Shown here: positions 37,491 to 49,308 of the stretch, in pieces
How the letters are laid out: each line of letters starts with the position of its first letter
How positions within the stretch are numbered: the stretch's first letter is position 1
From: Hydractinia symbiolongicarpus
Lineage: Eukaryota; Cnidaria; Hydrozoa; Anthoathecata; Hydractiniidae
Assembly (NCBI RefSeq): GCF_029227915.1
Contig: NC_079878.1
Coordinates: 436,001-500,000, forward strand
Reading direction: 5' to 3'
Length of the DNA stretch: 64,000 nucleotides
Made by a program: the position numbers and the translations under genes
Notes under the pieces: generated by a model
Seen by the model: the letters and a program-made list of their open reading frames with translations, nothing else
The model's database searches: none
What the model was told of the DNA's origin: nothing

Positions 37491-37742
37491 CTACTTCATA
37501 CCAAAGCGTTTTAATAATTTCTTTTCGTTTGAAGAAAGCACTTTAGCTTCCCCCTTGATCACTTTCGGAACTTCTTCGGAATATGTCGAAAGGTAAACCG
37601 TATGTTTCCTCTTTTCTATCTGTTTTTCAAACTGCGCTTCTTCTAACAAATCTTGACTCATTCTTCTGTAGGCCATTTTTTGACGAAGAGCTGTGATGCT
37701 TGCTTCAGATTTATTTCTAGTCGCATCTTGCTTCGTGCTCAT
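37491..37742 (-). CDS. Small charged intronless protein, family 2 (83 aa)
   Basis: Function unknown. The reading frame extends upstream only to a TTG, so the first ATG, at 37742, is the start (MSTKQDATRNKS). Seen: a predicted helix MAYRRMSQDLLEEAQFEKQI, then SSNEKKLLKRFGMK at the C terminus. The 46.6-kb ORF is also 83 residues and ends SKNEKMLLRRISRVM, with an [IV]IK motif the same distance before. Upstream, a TATA-like ATTTTATAAT lies about 95 bp before the ATG, and an octamer ATGCAAAT at 37814-37821 between. Opposite strand to the host gene. No signal or membrane segment. Confidence 0.55.
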   Translation of the reverse strand: MSTKQDATRNKSEASITALRQKMAYRRMSQDLLEEAQFEKQIEKRKHTVYLSTYSEEVPKVIKGEAKVLSSNEKKLLKRFGMK

Positions 37743-38963
37743 TTTCAACTTGTAAGAAATGTCTTATTGCGATGGCTAAGAGAACTATTGTTTGCGGAAT
37801 CTTATGGATAATGATTTGCATGTTCATGGAATTATAAAATTAATATTTGAATTAACCGATTCTAATGGTGGCCATAGGTACCGGGTTATCGCGCATTAAG
37901 TTAATTAACCATACATTTGTTTGCTTCCAAAGACATGCTGGGTCACCGATTTCGCATGCAAGGCAAGTTTATCATGTGTTTTTTAATGGAAGCTATAATG
38001 AAGCATAAACCACCAGTTTTTTTTCCTCAATTACAAATACAATTGATTCGTTGATATTTTCAGTTAAAGACTTTTTTTTGAAACACTAAGCCAATATAAT
38101 TGGTTAATATTTATGTTTACTCGTTACCATAGCGACGTTGAATCAAAACAAACCCATAATACTGCTTTAGAGAAACTGATCTTCAAAAGCGTTCAATAAC
38201 GAGAATTTTTCGCGTTTTGGTGAAATTTCCCATTTTTCAACTTTCAAAGTAAAAAATAAAAAGATGAGAAGTATTTTAAAATAGCCTACGTAGAAGATTA
38301 TCTCAGCCTCATCTTTGTATCATTATCACAGTTTTCATTTACGTCCGAATATCTGCTGAAAAAAAATGCACAGGGAGTCGCCAAAATTAGGTCTCCAGGC
38401 GGCTTCTTACAATAGTGCGAATTTAAAATTCTGGGTTCATTCTCTGCGCAGTTACCTTTCCTTAACTTCTTTTCCAGTGTCGTCTTTGTTCAAAACATCC
38501 TTTTCCTTATTTAAGTAACAAATCGGCGATTTTGATAGCCACGAATGACGGTTAAACTGTAACTATGGAGGCTGGTTAACCAACTGTGTTTTCTTACTGA
38601 TTTTGCCAGAGCGCATATATTTAGGTTCGTGTTTTAATATGACGTCCATAATTGACATGAACCGAATTCTTCCTATGTTATCTTATCTTAACCATTTATC
38701 GACCGTCGTACATGTTGCCGCTCGCTATCTCGTGTATCCTTAGTAAAACTACTCTGCGGTGGAGAAATCCCCCATTCTCGACCCCAGAGCTCTTTGAGAT
38801 AAACTGAAGTTTTAATCTTAAAAAGCTCCTGGAACGAGAATGGAAATCCTCTTAATCGCCAATGCATTTATTCTGTTCTTTAGATTTTCTTCCGGACATC
38901 CGCTGTTTCGTGTATTGTAAGCACCTATGGTAGCCATTTATTTGCCATATTGAATAGTTATTT
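37743..38963. other. Intronic DNA without recognised genes
   Basis: Promoter side of the 37.6-kb gene, then anonymous AT-rich DNA. Confidence 0.35.
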
Positions 38964-39029
38964 CAGGTTAACGTTGAAATTTACATAGATCATGTTCAGG
39001 TTAACGTTGAAATTTACATAGATCATGTT
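38964..39029. repeat. Exact 33-bp tandem duplication
   Basis: CAGGTTAACGTTGAAATTTA... occurs twice head to tail (38964-38996 and 38997-39029) with no mismatch, indicating recent slippage or unequal exchange. Confidence 0.95.
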
Positions 39030-39699
39030 GTACATCTGGTTTTGGGGAAGTTCGTACAGGTGTCGTAAATCCAGTGGAATGCTAACAGCAATAAAGTTTT
39101 TTCGGCTGGATGTAGTGTATTTTTCTAAAAACACTTTCACTCCTATGTAGTTAAAATAAAAACACAGGCCTGTCGTTACCCCTTGTAGCTAAAACAGTCC
39201 TTTTTAGCTGGAGATAGCTACAGTTAACCAGAACCCAATAAGATTGATGGTAACACAAAGAGACAAAATCTTGTTGTCTATGATAAACAGCACTTACACC
39301 AAACCGAGTGAAAGCCTCAGAACAGCGTAAATACAGTTAGATCTGCATCTCATGATGAAGCTATCTAAATATTGAAGTTGGTTTGTTTAAGATTTATACA
39401 TGACTAAAATCCGCGATATATCTTAATCCTAACATGTGAATAAATAATAAGGAAATGGTGTAAAGTTGCAACAGGATGAAAAAGAGACCATCAAAATGAG
39501 GGAGCTTTTGCTGCTTCGGTACCATTTTGACGCACTAACAGACAGACAAACTAATCTCTAGGCCGTAAAATAATCCGCAATTTCACATGGCGTACAACTT
39601 CCGGATATCGCTATTTCGTACAAGATACTACAAAGTAGCGTTTCGCCTACCATCAACAAATTATGTACCTGGAATAAAAATGCTTGCAGCTATTTTTAA

Positions 39700-40010
39700 C
39701 ACACAGCTATTAATATAGAGACTAGTCGCTAACCCATAAAAAATCCACAAGGTCGCCAGTCTTTTAAAACGCCAGACGTTTTTTCGCGGACAGACAGGCC
39801 AAATACGGCTGCTATTATTATAGAGAAGAAAAGGAGTTAGAGAATAGAGAAGAAGTACGGTCCTCTGTTGTGGGAATTTACCCGTCCAACATATTTCGTA
39901 CATCCGCAGCACAGTATCCCGTGGACGGCCTTTTGGTCCCTTATCTATCGTATTTTGTGTTTTCGTAGCACAACTTTTTTCTCGCGGTCAGACAGGATGA
40001 TATGGCCAAT
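39700..40010 (-). repeat. Dispersed ACTAGT-type repeat copies, inverted orientation
   Basis: GAGACTAGTCGCTAACCC at 39718, GCGGACAGACAGG near 39787, and TTTTCTCGCGGTCAGACAGG near 39977 match the reverse complement of the 53.5-kb repeat and its TCTG head. Confidence 0.55.
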
Positions 40011-40470
40011 AATAAAGGATTTTAGAATAGATTATCACGTGAAATTGTAAACAGTAACTTTTACGCTAAGCCCTTACGTTAAGTCAGTGAATAAATTGGC
40101 AATTCCTGATATGTTATTGTGTTATTATAGTGTTTTCGATTTGGCACAAAGCGCGTTGACAATTAAACAAATCCTGTATGTACAGAACAAGTGTGAGAAA
40201 AAGCAAACTCGATATAGCTATAACAATATATCAATCATGGTGACAAAATTAAAAAGTTGAGTTAACACATTCTGTAAACACATGAACACTCAACCAAAGA
40301 GATTAAAAATAATAAATTCATTTTCTGATTTCTTCGCATAGATTTCCCCAAATTTGCTTTCAAACCAACGAGATATGCTTCTGCGCTGATTTAGTCGTGA
40401 ACGTTAATTATATAAGCTATGTTAAAGGATGCTTTTGCGTTAAATAAAAGTCGCTGATTAAGGGATCACA

Positions 40471-40899
40471 TCATGGACAGTTTTTGCCTGTGCTTCTTTT
40501 TTCTATGGCTTTGATACTTTTTTTGATTTCAAGAGGCTCGAGAATTGGTCTTTGAAGCCAAATATTCTGTATTTTTCTTTCTCTACTATTTCCCATCTCG
40601 TTACAATTTGCTAGCATCAAAACACTGACAGGTGTGTTGGCAGTTGCTTCTTCTTCGAGAGATTTTGAAAGTCTTTCGTAAGATCGATCAAGCATGTGTT
40701 GATCAAACGAAAGGTTTTTGTTTATTTGCTTTCTTGCAACGGCGTTTAAGAAGCACATCCTTTTCTGGATCTCTTGATCGTCTTCTTTATTTGACAAGCT
40801 ATTTGATAATCTTCTTACTTTTAATTTCGCTTGCTCAGCTTGCGCGTTATTTAAATTCACCTTGTCGTAATTCTTTTTGTGGCCTTTAAAAAACTTCAT
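40471..40899 (-). CDS. Small charged intronless protein, family 2-like (142 aa)
   Basis: Function unknown. Seen: ATG-initiated single-exon ORF, strongly basic N terminus (MKFFKGHKKNYDKVN), then LSNSLSNKEDDQEIQKRM, and a block FLNAVARKQINKNLSFDQ (residues 50-67) followed by RSYERL. The 46.6-kb ORF has the matching MLNNMARKTVIDQMDFE followed by RFHKKL, so the two look paralogous over about 30 residues. The C terminus (LEPLEIKKSIKAIEKR) lacks the SxNEKxLL end of the 83-residue members. A TATATTTTATAAAAA box lies at 41012-41026, about 115 bp upstream. Reads opposite to the host gene. Confidence 0.6.
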   Translation of the reverse strand: MKFFKGHKKNYDKVNLNNAQAEQAKLKVRRLSNSLSNKEDDQEIQKRMCFLNAVARKQINKNLSFDQHMLDRSYERLSKSLEEEATANTPVSVLMLANCNEMGNSRERKIQNIWLQRPILEPLEIKKSIKAIEKRSTGKNCP

Positions 40900-41670
40900 G
40901 TTAGCGCGGATAAATTCGTAACGTGATTTTAAAAATTAAAAACCTTCAGTAAAACAATTCTCTTCAGCTACAATGTTAAAAATTAAAATTTTCGACAAAC
41001 AAAAAGTCGCGTATATTTTATAAAAAATAACACTCCCAGTGGAAATAGAATAATATGTCTATTATTATTGTTAATGACTTTCCTACCTTACGAAACATTT
41101 TGATACAAAAAAGAAGTTTGTTATCGAAACTAATAAACTTTTGAAAAAAATGTTAAATAATGTCATTTACTAAATCTCAGGAGAAATTTATTTTCTATCT
41201 TTGAAATAATTAGAAATAATCTTTTTCTGTTGAAAGCAATAGTCTATTTATTGCAGCATCGCGTTCAAAAGTGTGCTTTTTTCTATAAAAAAATCCGATA
41301 TATTGGTATACACATTAGCAAAGAAGAATTTATTTCTCAAATATCCTAAGGTTTATTTCCTGCGAATAAACAAGTTTAGTTTATACAAACAGTTGTCTAG
41401 AAAGTTGTATATTTTTATTAATTATCTCGATTGGTTCTTAAGAATTTAGACTTAGGGAAAAGTTTTCTTGAGATTTGTCTATTTTTGGATATAGTATAGA
41501 TATATAGTAAAACCTTAATCGATTTATAAGATTTTTTAGGCGTCAACATTCCGCGTATTAGGTGTGAGGTAGCGTATTCTACAGATTACTAAAAAGATGA
41601 GAATTTGCTTCACAAGAATACCAAAATTTTGCATAAATTTTGTTTTTTGTTTAATACATAACATGTCGTT
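40900..41670. other. Intronic DNA without recognised genes
   Basis: Promoter side of the 40.7-kb gene, then AT-rich DNA with no supported feature. Confidence 0.35.
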
Positions 41671-42175
41671 AGCCCGTAAACACCACGGGCTCGCCCATTT
41701 TTTAATCAACGCTATTTATTGGGACCGTTGTACGTTGCTTTTCTTGCGGACAAGCAAACAAAATACGCCTATTATTACAGAGACTAGTCGGTAACCCGTA
41801 GAAATATCCACGTGGTCACCGTCTTTATATAACGCATTGTGTGTTTCCGTAACAGGACGCGGCTTTCGCGAACAGACAGACAAAATACCGCTATTATTGA
41901 AGAGACTAGTCGTTAACCCGTGGAAATATGCCCGGGGTCAGCCGTCTTTTATATATCGCATTTTGTTTCCGTAACACGAATTTTTTCTCGTGCACAAACC
42001 AAGGAGGTTTAAACCTCCTTGCACAAACAGACAGGTGGATGGGATACGGCTATTATTGAAGAGACAAGTCGTTACCCGTGGAAAAATTCACGTCTGTCTT
42101 TAAATTACCCGCTATTTCGTGTGCCCGTTGTACAACACTTTACTTGTGGATAGACAGACAAAATACGACTATTAT
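41670..42175 (-). repeat. Tandem cluster of about four ACTAGT-type repeats
   Basis: GAGACTAGTCG(G/T)TAACCCGTGGAAATAT-like starts recur at about 41780, 41900 and 42060, each followed by GTCTTTTATATA, CGCATT, then CGNACAGACAGACAAAATAC and CTATTATT. Period is roughly 115-145 bp. A palindromic insertion interrupts one unit at 42000. Confidence 0.75.
42000..42020. mobile_element. 21-bp palindromic insertion with 8-bp duplication
   Basis: AAGGAGGTTTAAACCTCCTT (42001-42020) plus one leading C lies between two copies of GCACAAAC (41992-41999 and 42021-42028). Other members of the repeat lack it. It looks like a micro-insertion or a transposon excision footprint. Confidence 0.65.
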
Positions 42176-42240
42176 TAAAGAGGTTGAATTGAACATCAAA
42201 TAGTTTTCATAGTTACTTGATAATACCATAATACTGTTTG

Positions 42241-42312
42241 GCAGCGAGCAGGATTCGATCTGCGGTCCCCAGAACTGGGAGTCACATACGAATCCACTAC
42301 ACTACGTGCGGT
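42241..42312 (-). repeat. tRNA-derived SINE-like element, solo copy
   Basis: On the minus strand: CGCACGTAGTGTAGTGGATT (A-box-like) and CGCAGATCGAATCCTGCTC (B-box GATCGAATC). Closely matches the 54.1-kb element. Mismatched stems make a working tRNA unlikely. Confidence 0.6.
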
Positions 42313-42774
42313 TTTCCTAATTCCACAGTGTTTACAGCCAACAAAGCGTGTTTTTTCTTAGAAGAAGTGATATAATGGTGGCCTAGGTTACGAAACTTTT
42401 TTCTCTCAAGCTGCTTTTAATTAATTTAATCTTGTATGTTGATGTAAATCTTAACATTTATAGATTTTCTTAAAAAACAAATTAACCCCTATATATTTTT
42501 TAAGATATTCGATTCGATTATATTTAAATAAAAACGTATATATTATTATTATATACACATTACAGTAAAATAACTTCTTGGTCTGTTTCTATAGCGCATG
42601 GCTCTACGAAATGAAGCATACCATTCTGGTGATGTCGTTATAAGTATGATGTATAAAGGTAGCGAAACTACACGTCGTTAGTTGTTGACTTAGCAAGTGT
42701 TCGAGGTTTCGGGGTTACGGTCATAAAGAGATTTTTATAAGGAAGCATTGGTGTAGATTCATGGGAAATTCAGA

Positions 42775-42842
42775 AGCAGTTCGAGTTGATGGAAGTTCGA
42801 GTTGATGGAAGTTCGAGTTTTTGGGAGTTCGAGTTATGGAAA
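42775..42842. repeat. Short tandem repeat, 17-bp unit
   Basis: GAAGTTCGAGTTGATG repeated about three and a half times, degenerating to GGGAGTTCGAGTTATGG. Confidence 0.8.
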
Positions 42843-43890
42843 TTATACATATAAACACTGTTTTGAATGTCTGACGTAACAAATTTATAAACAAGTGAAT
42901 ATAATGAAGATGAATAATTAAATGACTGACCAGGAAAAGTTTGTTACTTATTGAGTTTTATATGAAGATCGAGACGGATAGGTATTTCATCGAAATAACA
43001 TGAATACATTATTTACGATATAAAACGAGTGAAGTAAAAAAAAAGATGGCAGAAGTAAATGCACTGTTTATTTTGTATGAATAGTGTTTTTCGTTTCAAC
43101 ATGTATGTTCTTCCAATTGTAGTGAAAATCATCCTTAGCATATTCGTAACAAAGTTAAGTTTATAAGATGTGAGAATACAAACCAGTGTGAAATGACCCT
43201 TTGGCGCTGTTATTTAAGCAGCTAAATTCAATTTACAGACAGACAACTAGGTTTTGGCTTGGACACTTCAAACTAAACTTTGCTTATATTCTATTACCAG
43301 ACTTTGCAAAACACTTCAAATGAATATATTCCATTTAGGATGCAAGCAAAATTTAAAGCATATTCTTAGCATATTTTAAACTTTTTGTCTAATTTCAACT
43401 TGAACATTCTTACATAGCATATTCTTATATAAAAAAAGCGTGCAGCAAGCAAAAAATAACCTAAATCGTTTTTCGTTCAACAAATCACTAGTCACGAACA
43501 CTTATAATGGGTTTCCTTACTGATTTTAAATGTTTTTGTTGTGTAGAGGATAGTAGAAAGTGAGACTATGCAGCGGAAATAAATCCTTTCTTGCATTTAA
43601 TCGCAAAAACAAACCCCATAAAAGATTTACGTGGATTGATTAATCCTCTGAAGTTATTCTCACGGTTTAAAAAAAAGATCGATTGAGACTATATAATTTC
43701 TTTCCTGCATTTTTTTGGCGTTAATCCAGCGTTCAACGTATGAAATCCACTTGCTAAAAAACCTTTGTTAGAATATATGTTATAAGTGATTTATATTTTT
43801 ATCTATGTGACGCGCATGACAAAATGAAAATCGCAAAAAAATAATTTTCGCGTGATTTTTAGCAATTTTTAATGCTATTACTGTGAAAAC
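42843..43890. other. Intronic DNA without recognised genes
   Basis: AT-rich, no supported ORF or repeat noted. Confidence 0.35.
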
Positions 43891-43899
43891 CAGAAAATA

Positions 43900-44270
43900 T
43901 ATATAAAAATAACTATTGCCTATCATAAGAGTACCAAACTAATGAATTTTAAACAGGTAGTGGTATTTGAACAAGTTTCAAGCTTTTGACGACGTCACAG
44001 AAGAAGTGCTAACATATGCAAAAAATTTGGTACCGTTTTGTTCTCTTTATAACGTACTATTAGCATGCCAGGTTTCATTCTATTTGGAAAAGCCTCTCAA
44101 TATTATGAAATGGGAGTGGGAGGGGGACGAACCTAATAGGGTTCACAAAATAACCTGTAAAAATATTTTCTTGCGAGTTAAAGGTAAAATGTCTGTAAAT
44201 TTAAAGGAAAACGGGAAGGGGAGAGGAGGGTGGGGGAGGGGGCGAACCTAAAGGGGTTAACAAAATAATC
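43900..44270 (+). repeat. Dispersed repeat, copy 2 of the 20.9-kb repeat
   Basis: Shares the GACGTCACAG centre and flanks with 21170-21260, including the GTAGTGGTATTT lead-in and the ACGTACTAT segment, followed by G-rich tracts. The ORF 43967-44251 lies entirely within it and is not accepted as a gene. Confidence 0.6.
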
Positions 44271-46512
44271 TCCTGTGATAGGTCTTCCTTCATTAAAACC
44301 CCCTAAGAATATTATCTTTCGAGTTAAAAGGGTAAAAGGTATACAAATTTCAAGCTCTCTTCTTCATCTTTCCAGCCAAATAATGTCTTGTTACTTTTTT
44401 TTTAATAAACGCTGCTTCGGATTTTATTGTTAATTTATATTTCTTTCTGACTGCGTCGTTGTTTAAGGTTGGTTTTTAATGAAAGGCGAGGTTTTTTAAT
44501 AGTGTTTGTACATTAAAAATATGTTTTTAAAACAAAATATTTTTTTTAAGATATTAAAAATAGAAATATAGTAACTTTGTATTGATTATTATCATATTCA
44601 ACCTAAGTTTGAGGAGATCCAATGTTTTTTTTGCTCTATCAATTTTGAGGAATTTTTGTTATTTAGTACTTTATTTCTGTTCTTGAAATGACTTATCCAA
44701 TTTAGAACTAATTATAATGATATAAAATAATGTGATTAATCGACACTTTTCACCGACATTTAAACGACTATTAAGTTGACGTAAATTGGAATTGTCCGAC
44801 TTCTCCTCTCCAGTCCTCTTTTTACATTTTCTTTCTACTCGATTTGAAAAAACATTTGCTTTGCGAAAAGTAGAACGGGACGAGACAATATACTTCATTT
44901 TAAACTTCAGCTCTGCTTATTTTCCTCTATTTTTTCTCATACAGCAGGAAGTGTATTATTTGCTCTGGTTAAGTTATATCATGCAAACTTTTTAAAGGCA
45001 TTTAATAGGTAAAATTAAGAATTAGTCATTTCAAAAAAACATAGCACGAAGTAGTGCATTTCGGTGTAGTTAGCTCTTACTTTTATTAATTAATTTATTT
45101 ATTTATTTTCATTCTTTGATTGCATGCTTTTCACGCATCACTGAGTCAGTTTAACTGTACTAAACTTTGCAAGATTTCTAAGCAGCTTTAAAATTTGACC
45201 TAACTAGCAATTGTTGGTGAATACTATTTGTTTAGCTGGGTGTTTTAAATAGCTTAAACATTTTTCTGCTTCACTTAAGTAGTAGATTAAATTTCAAATT
45301 ACTTATCAAAAAGAAATTGCTCTTTTAAGCAATCTTTGAAGAGTCCGATCAGCAAAATAGAGTTCATGTATTTCTTAACATAAAGCTCCCTTACTAAAAT
45401 ATAGTGTTGTGATGACGTAAACGATCTTTTGAAATGTTTAAAAATTTAGAAACAAACAATTTAATTTGGTTAGTTTAATCTGTCTAAGTAGCAAATCAAA
45501 TAAAAGAAAACTTTTCTCCCTGTCATATTGCTCTATTTGCCCACTCTCGAATAAATGGTCGAGAAAACTTTTGTTTTCGGTTTTAGCTAGTGACTTAAAT
45601 CATCTTAATGTCACATGGACCATCCCAAAATTAACAGAAAATGAAAAAAAAAAACTGAAAAAAGATTCAATTCCATATTTAGTGTTGTAGGAAAAGAAAG
45701 AGTGCTTCTTTGTTTCACATTTATTTACCCGTTTTCTTTGTTTTCATACTTTGTGCAGGGTAGGAGGACAGATAACAGATTTATCTATACCCCTAGAGGT
45801 GCAGGCCACGCTTTGTGCTTGGACTTCCAGAAGACTTGCGATCAAAGCTCTTTTAAGTTCAGATTAATGAAGCTCTTATGGTACACAAAAGTAAAAAACA
45901 GTCATATCTTCTTTGCTTTTTTGCATTCATTCTATAATTAGTATTGTTAATTTTTTTCACGTAAAAGAATTCAAAAATAACGTCTTGGTAAATTCTCATT
46001 AATTCTCATCAATTCTCGCTTAAGTTTGGAATTAACCTATTGTGGCAATCGTAAGCCTGTAAAAATATCTGCACGAAATAACTGTCGCTACTCGAATCTA
46101 AGCGAGCCTTACAATATAGACTAATCGTTATTCCGTAGAAGAATCCACCAGCAAACCGTTCTTAGGATTTCGCCTGTCGCAGTATTGTTATTTCCTGTGG
46201 TTTTAAAACGGCATCACGCGGCGCGACAGACAGAATGCGCCTATTGCAATAAAGATTTTTGCGTGGCTTTGTCTTAGAAAGAAGGTCATTTTTACTGTAC
46301 CAATATATTCGTGGCATGTTTTAGTAAATAATTATACATGTCAGCAAAATAAATAAAATATACAATATATTTCATTCGCTTATAGATTACTTTAAAAAGT
46401 AATATGTCAAAATTAGCAAAATATTCGTATTTCTTGTCGTTCAATTCTTCTTTCTTCTTTGAGGAGTCTTTAATTTACTTTTGTTAGCAAATTTGTCATA
46501 GTCAATCTTTAA
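44271..46512. other. Intronic DNA; one degenerate ACTAGT-type repeat
   Basis: 46125-46260 contains GACTAATCG, CGTAGAAGAATCCACC and a GCGCGACAGACAGAATG end typical of the dispersed repeat in reverse orientation. ORFs 44671-44898 (minus) and 45466-45690 (plus) show no shared motifs. Confidence 0.35.
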
Positions 46513-46764
46513 TTACATCACTCGACTTATCCGTCTCAACAACATCTTCTCGTTCTTACTAACAAAATTGGAGGATTTGATGATCGGTTGTAACTTTTTA
46601 TGAAACCTTGAATTCACATCAATTTCAAAATCCATTTGATCAATAACTGTTTTTCGTGCCATGTTATTCAGCATTACAACTGTTTTAGCTTCATCCGTCA
46701 TATCTATTTGTGTTTTTCTTGATGTGTTGCAGGCTCTGTTAGTTTTACTTTTTAATCCAGTCAT
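46513..46764 (-). CDS. Small charged intronless protein, family 2 (83 aa)
   Basis: Function unknown. The frame is open upstream to 46803 but without an ATG there; the first ATG is 46764 (MTGLKSKTNRAC). This gives 83 residues, the same length as the 37.6-kb protein. Seen: AKTVVMLNNMARKTVIDQMD (shared with the 40.7-kb protein), RFHKKL, PIIKSSNFVSKNEKMLLRRI at the end (shared with the 37.6-kb protein). It therefore bridges the other two members. TATATAAAAA in reverse at 46855-46867 is about 92 bp upstream. Minus strand, nested in the host intron. Confidence 0.6.
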   Translation of the reverse strand: MTGLKSKTNRACNTSRKTQIDMTDEAKTVVMLNNMARKTVIDQMDFEIDVNSRFHKKLQPIIKSSNFVSKNEKMLLRRISRVM

Positions 46765-48830
46765 GTTTTTTATTTTAACTTTATCCTTTAAAGCTTTCGT
46801 CACCTTAGCGTTCCTTTGCTCTCGATATTTACTAAGAGATTAGAAAAGCCATTGGTATATAAAAACAATGTTTAATGACCCAAAACCATCTCGTGGTTAC
46901 GCATATTAACTTTCTTTGTTCTGTCCTCACTACAAAAGAGTATTGGATTTAATCTTTCTGAATAGTGTTAATACAATGGTTGCCTACGTTACTATAATAA
47001 ATTGTATACCAAATTTGGTATTTTTCTTTCTTAACCCATTTTACCTCGATATGTTATAAAAATTCAATAACATTTTAGTTTGAAATTGCAAGATTATATA
47101 ACAAAGTATTTTCAAACACCTGGAAAGAGATAATTGGTGTATTCTTTGCACTTCTAAATCTTTCTTCATTTACTGCTAATATTATTATAACAGAAGACTG
47201 TGCTACAACACAAGGGTCTTAAATACGTCCGATTTGCCAAGAAATTGAATCAATAAACATCGCAATAGGACTCTGCAGACATCTTTCCAAATTTAAACAA
47301 CAAATTACACGCCAACAACAATCTAATGAAAAATTCTGATCGTGTGAACACAGCCATATTCAGCACATACGATTTTTATTATACCTCTAATAATTTATTT
47401 AATTAAAAAGAAAAAAATCATGAGTACACGTGATCCATGCTAATTTTCCATGTGACCAACCTGTAATGTACTTACAAGAAATCTGGATCCTTGAAACTCG
47501 TATTGGGTCAAACAAATTCTCTTTTTCATTTTAGTGTATTTTTATATATTTCATTTCAGGTAGAGCCACATTTTTGTCATAGCTGCACAACAAATTGCAG
47601 AACTGTAATATCTAATGTCAACATAAACATCGTTTATAAATTCGTCAGGAAATATTCTATTTAATAAACAATTCATTCTTACAATGTCAGAAGGTTGTAG
47701 GCATAGCGATAAATCAAGCTATTAGCGCGACAATAAAGCTAGATTTACACTAAAAATTTCCCAATGAATGGACATTATCCCATTAGGGCTATGCCTTCTA
47801 CGGGCTTCTCAGCTACCTCCCTATCCATCTCCCTAACTTAATGATTTAGACATGATAATTTATATGCACATAACCCTTGATAAAATAACTAATATGACAA
47901 AAGGATTGATGACGTAATTGCATTTTTTAAGGTCATTAGCTATTTTTCAAAATGCGCGATTTTTACATTCTCGTCTTTTGCAGTTCGTTTTAAGACAAAA
48001 CGAGTTCACTTCGGAGGGTGCGTCGTTAAGAAAGCTTTCTGGATGTTTGTGGAACACCACATTTAATATTCTGAACTGCCAGATATTGTCTTAGGAGGCC
48101 TTAAAGTATCATCGAGCTATTGCAAAGGATTTAACATCGAAGGAGGGGCAAGAAAGCTCTCAAAAATACGAAAATGTTTGCTATGGGCGTTGCTATGCAC
48201 ATATTTGCGGTAGGTTGGAAAAAGTGGCAGGATGCGCAATAAAAACCTAAATTTGTCATATGCACTACCTGCCATGGTATTCTAAGATGAATTTGTTGTC
48301 AGAAAACAGCTAAATAACAATTCTTAAAATTTAGAATTTTTTTAGGGGAACCGCCTTAATGAAGGGCAGGGTTTTGGTGCTTCATTTACAGAGGAAAAAT
48401 TCCACAGGCTGGCAATATTGTAGAACCACTCCTGCAAGCTCAATAACTTAATAATAACATTCGTATATATCTTTTGTTCAAACTGGTAGCTCAATTTCCA
48501 TTTCGTTGCAAGGACGCTCCAGAAAGGTGATGACAAGGAGATAAATCATGGGGGAAAATGTGAGAATATCTGTCATGCACAACTCTTATCTTTTTCGCGG
48601 GCTGAAGACTAGTTTAGAAAAATAGCTCCAGACATTTATTTGGACATATTAATAACATCAACCAGAACGCCTTTTTAGACATGGTCAGCAGAAAATTTTT
48701 ACCAATCAGAGTGGTGTTGTATATTTTCCCCAGACCTTTTACACAAATCGACTGGCAAAATAATGCCTATGGTAGGTAATAAAAATACACCATACTAAAT
48801 AGAAAACTTGGGAAAAAAGCACAAAATAGC
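46765..48830. other. Intronic DNA without recognised genes
   Basis: Left flank of the composite mobile element. No supported ORF. Confidence 0.35.
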
Positions 48831-48832
48831 TA

Positions 48833-49036
48833 CAATCCCGGTCAAAATATATTGGCAGTAAGCTACAAAAAGTGCAGTATAATCCTTTCTTACCCCCCCC
48901 CCCCCATTATCAAGGTTTGGAAACGCGTTAGCACAACTTTTTAACATTGATACTGGGGGAAAGGGGGCTTTGTACTTATCAAGCTCTTGCTACACATGAA
49001 AAAAGGGTTTACTGCCATTATTTTTGACCGGGATTG
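48833..49036 (+). repeat. Left end unit of the composite element
   Basis: 204 bp, closely matching 52503-52700 in the same orientation. It has its own inverted ends (CAATCCCGGTCAAAATATAT and, reversed, CAATCCCGGTCAAAAATAAT, both leading to TGGCAGTA), a C-run near 48892 and an inner inverted pair (TTATCAAGGTT and AACATTGATA). TA precedes it; TCTGAA follows. Confidence 0.9.
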
Positions 49037-49308
49037 TCTGAATTTCAAGAAAAAATTTGACAAGAGTTGTGGCCTTTTTCTTCCTAGAGAAAGTCAAAAA
49101 GGCCTCTGTAACTCGAATTTACACGTGGACTTGACCCTAGTTTCTATGAGACTACTATTCTGTAACGAATCCAGTGAAATGATAAGCAAAATTAGGCGCC
49201 AAAATTCGAAGAAAACGAAAGTGAAATCAAATATTATTCAACACAAGAAATAGGTTCTCATCCTAACCTAAAATAACGTATAAAATAAAGTATAAAACCT
49301 AATATAGA

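Noticed and set aside
42241-42312. tRNA gene
   Set aside because: Has A- and B-box-like motifs but no proper cloverleaf; it matches a repeated SINE-like element.
43967-44251. 94-codon ORF
   Set aside because: Lies inside a dispersed repeat also present, non-open, at 20.9 kb.
44671-44898. 75-codon charged minus-strand ORF
   Set aside because: Resembles the small genes in composition but shares none of their motifs; possible but unsupported.
48987-49253. 88-codon ORF before the Rep-like gene
   Set aside because: Overlaps the left end unit of the composite element and has no motif; likely chance.
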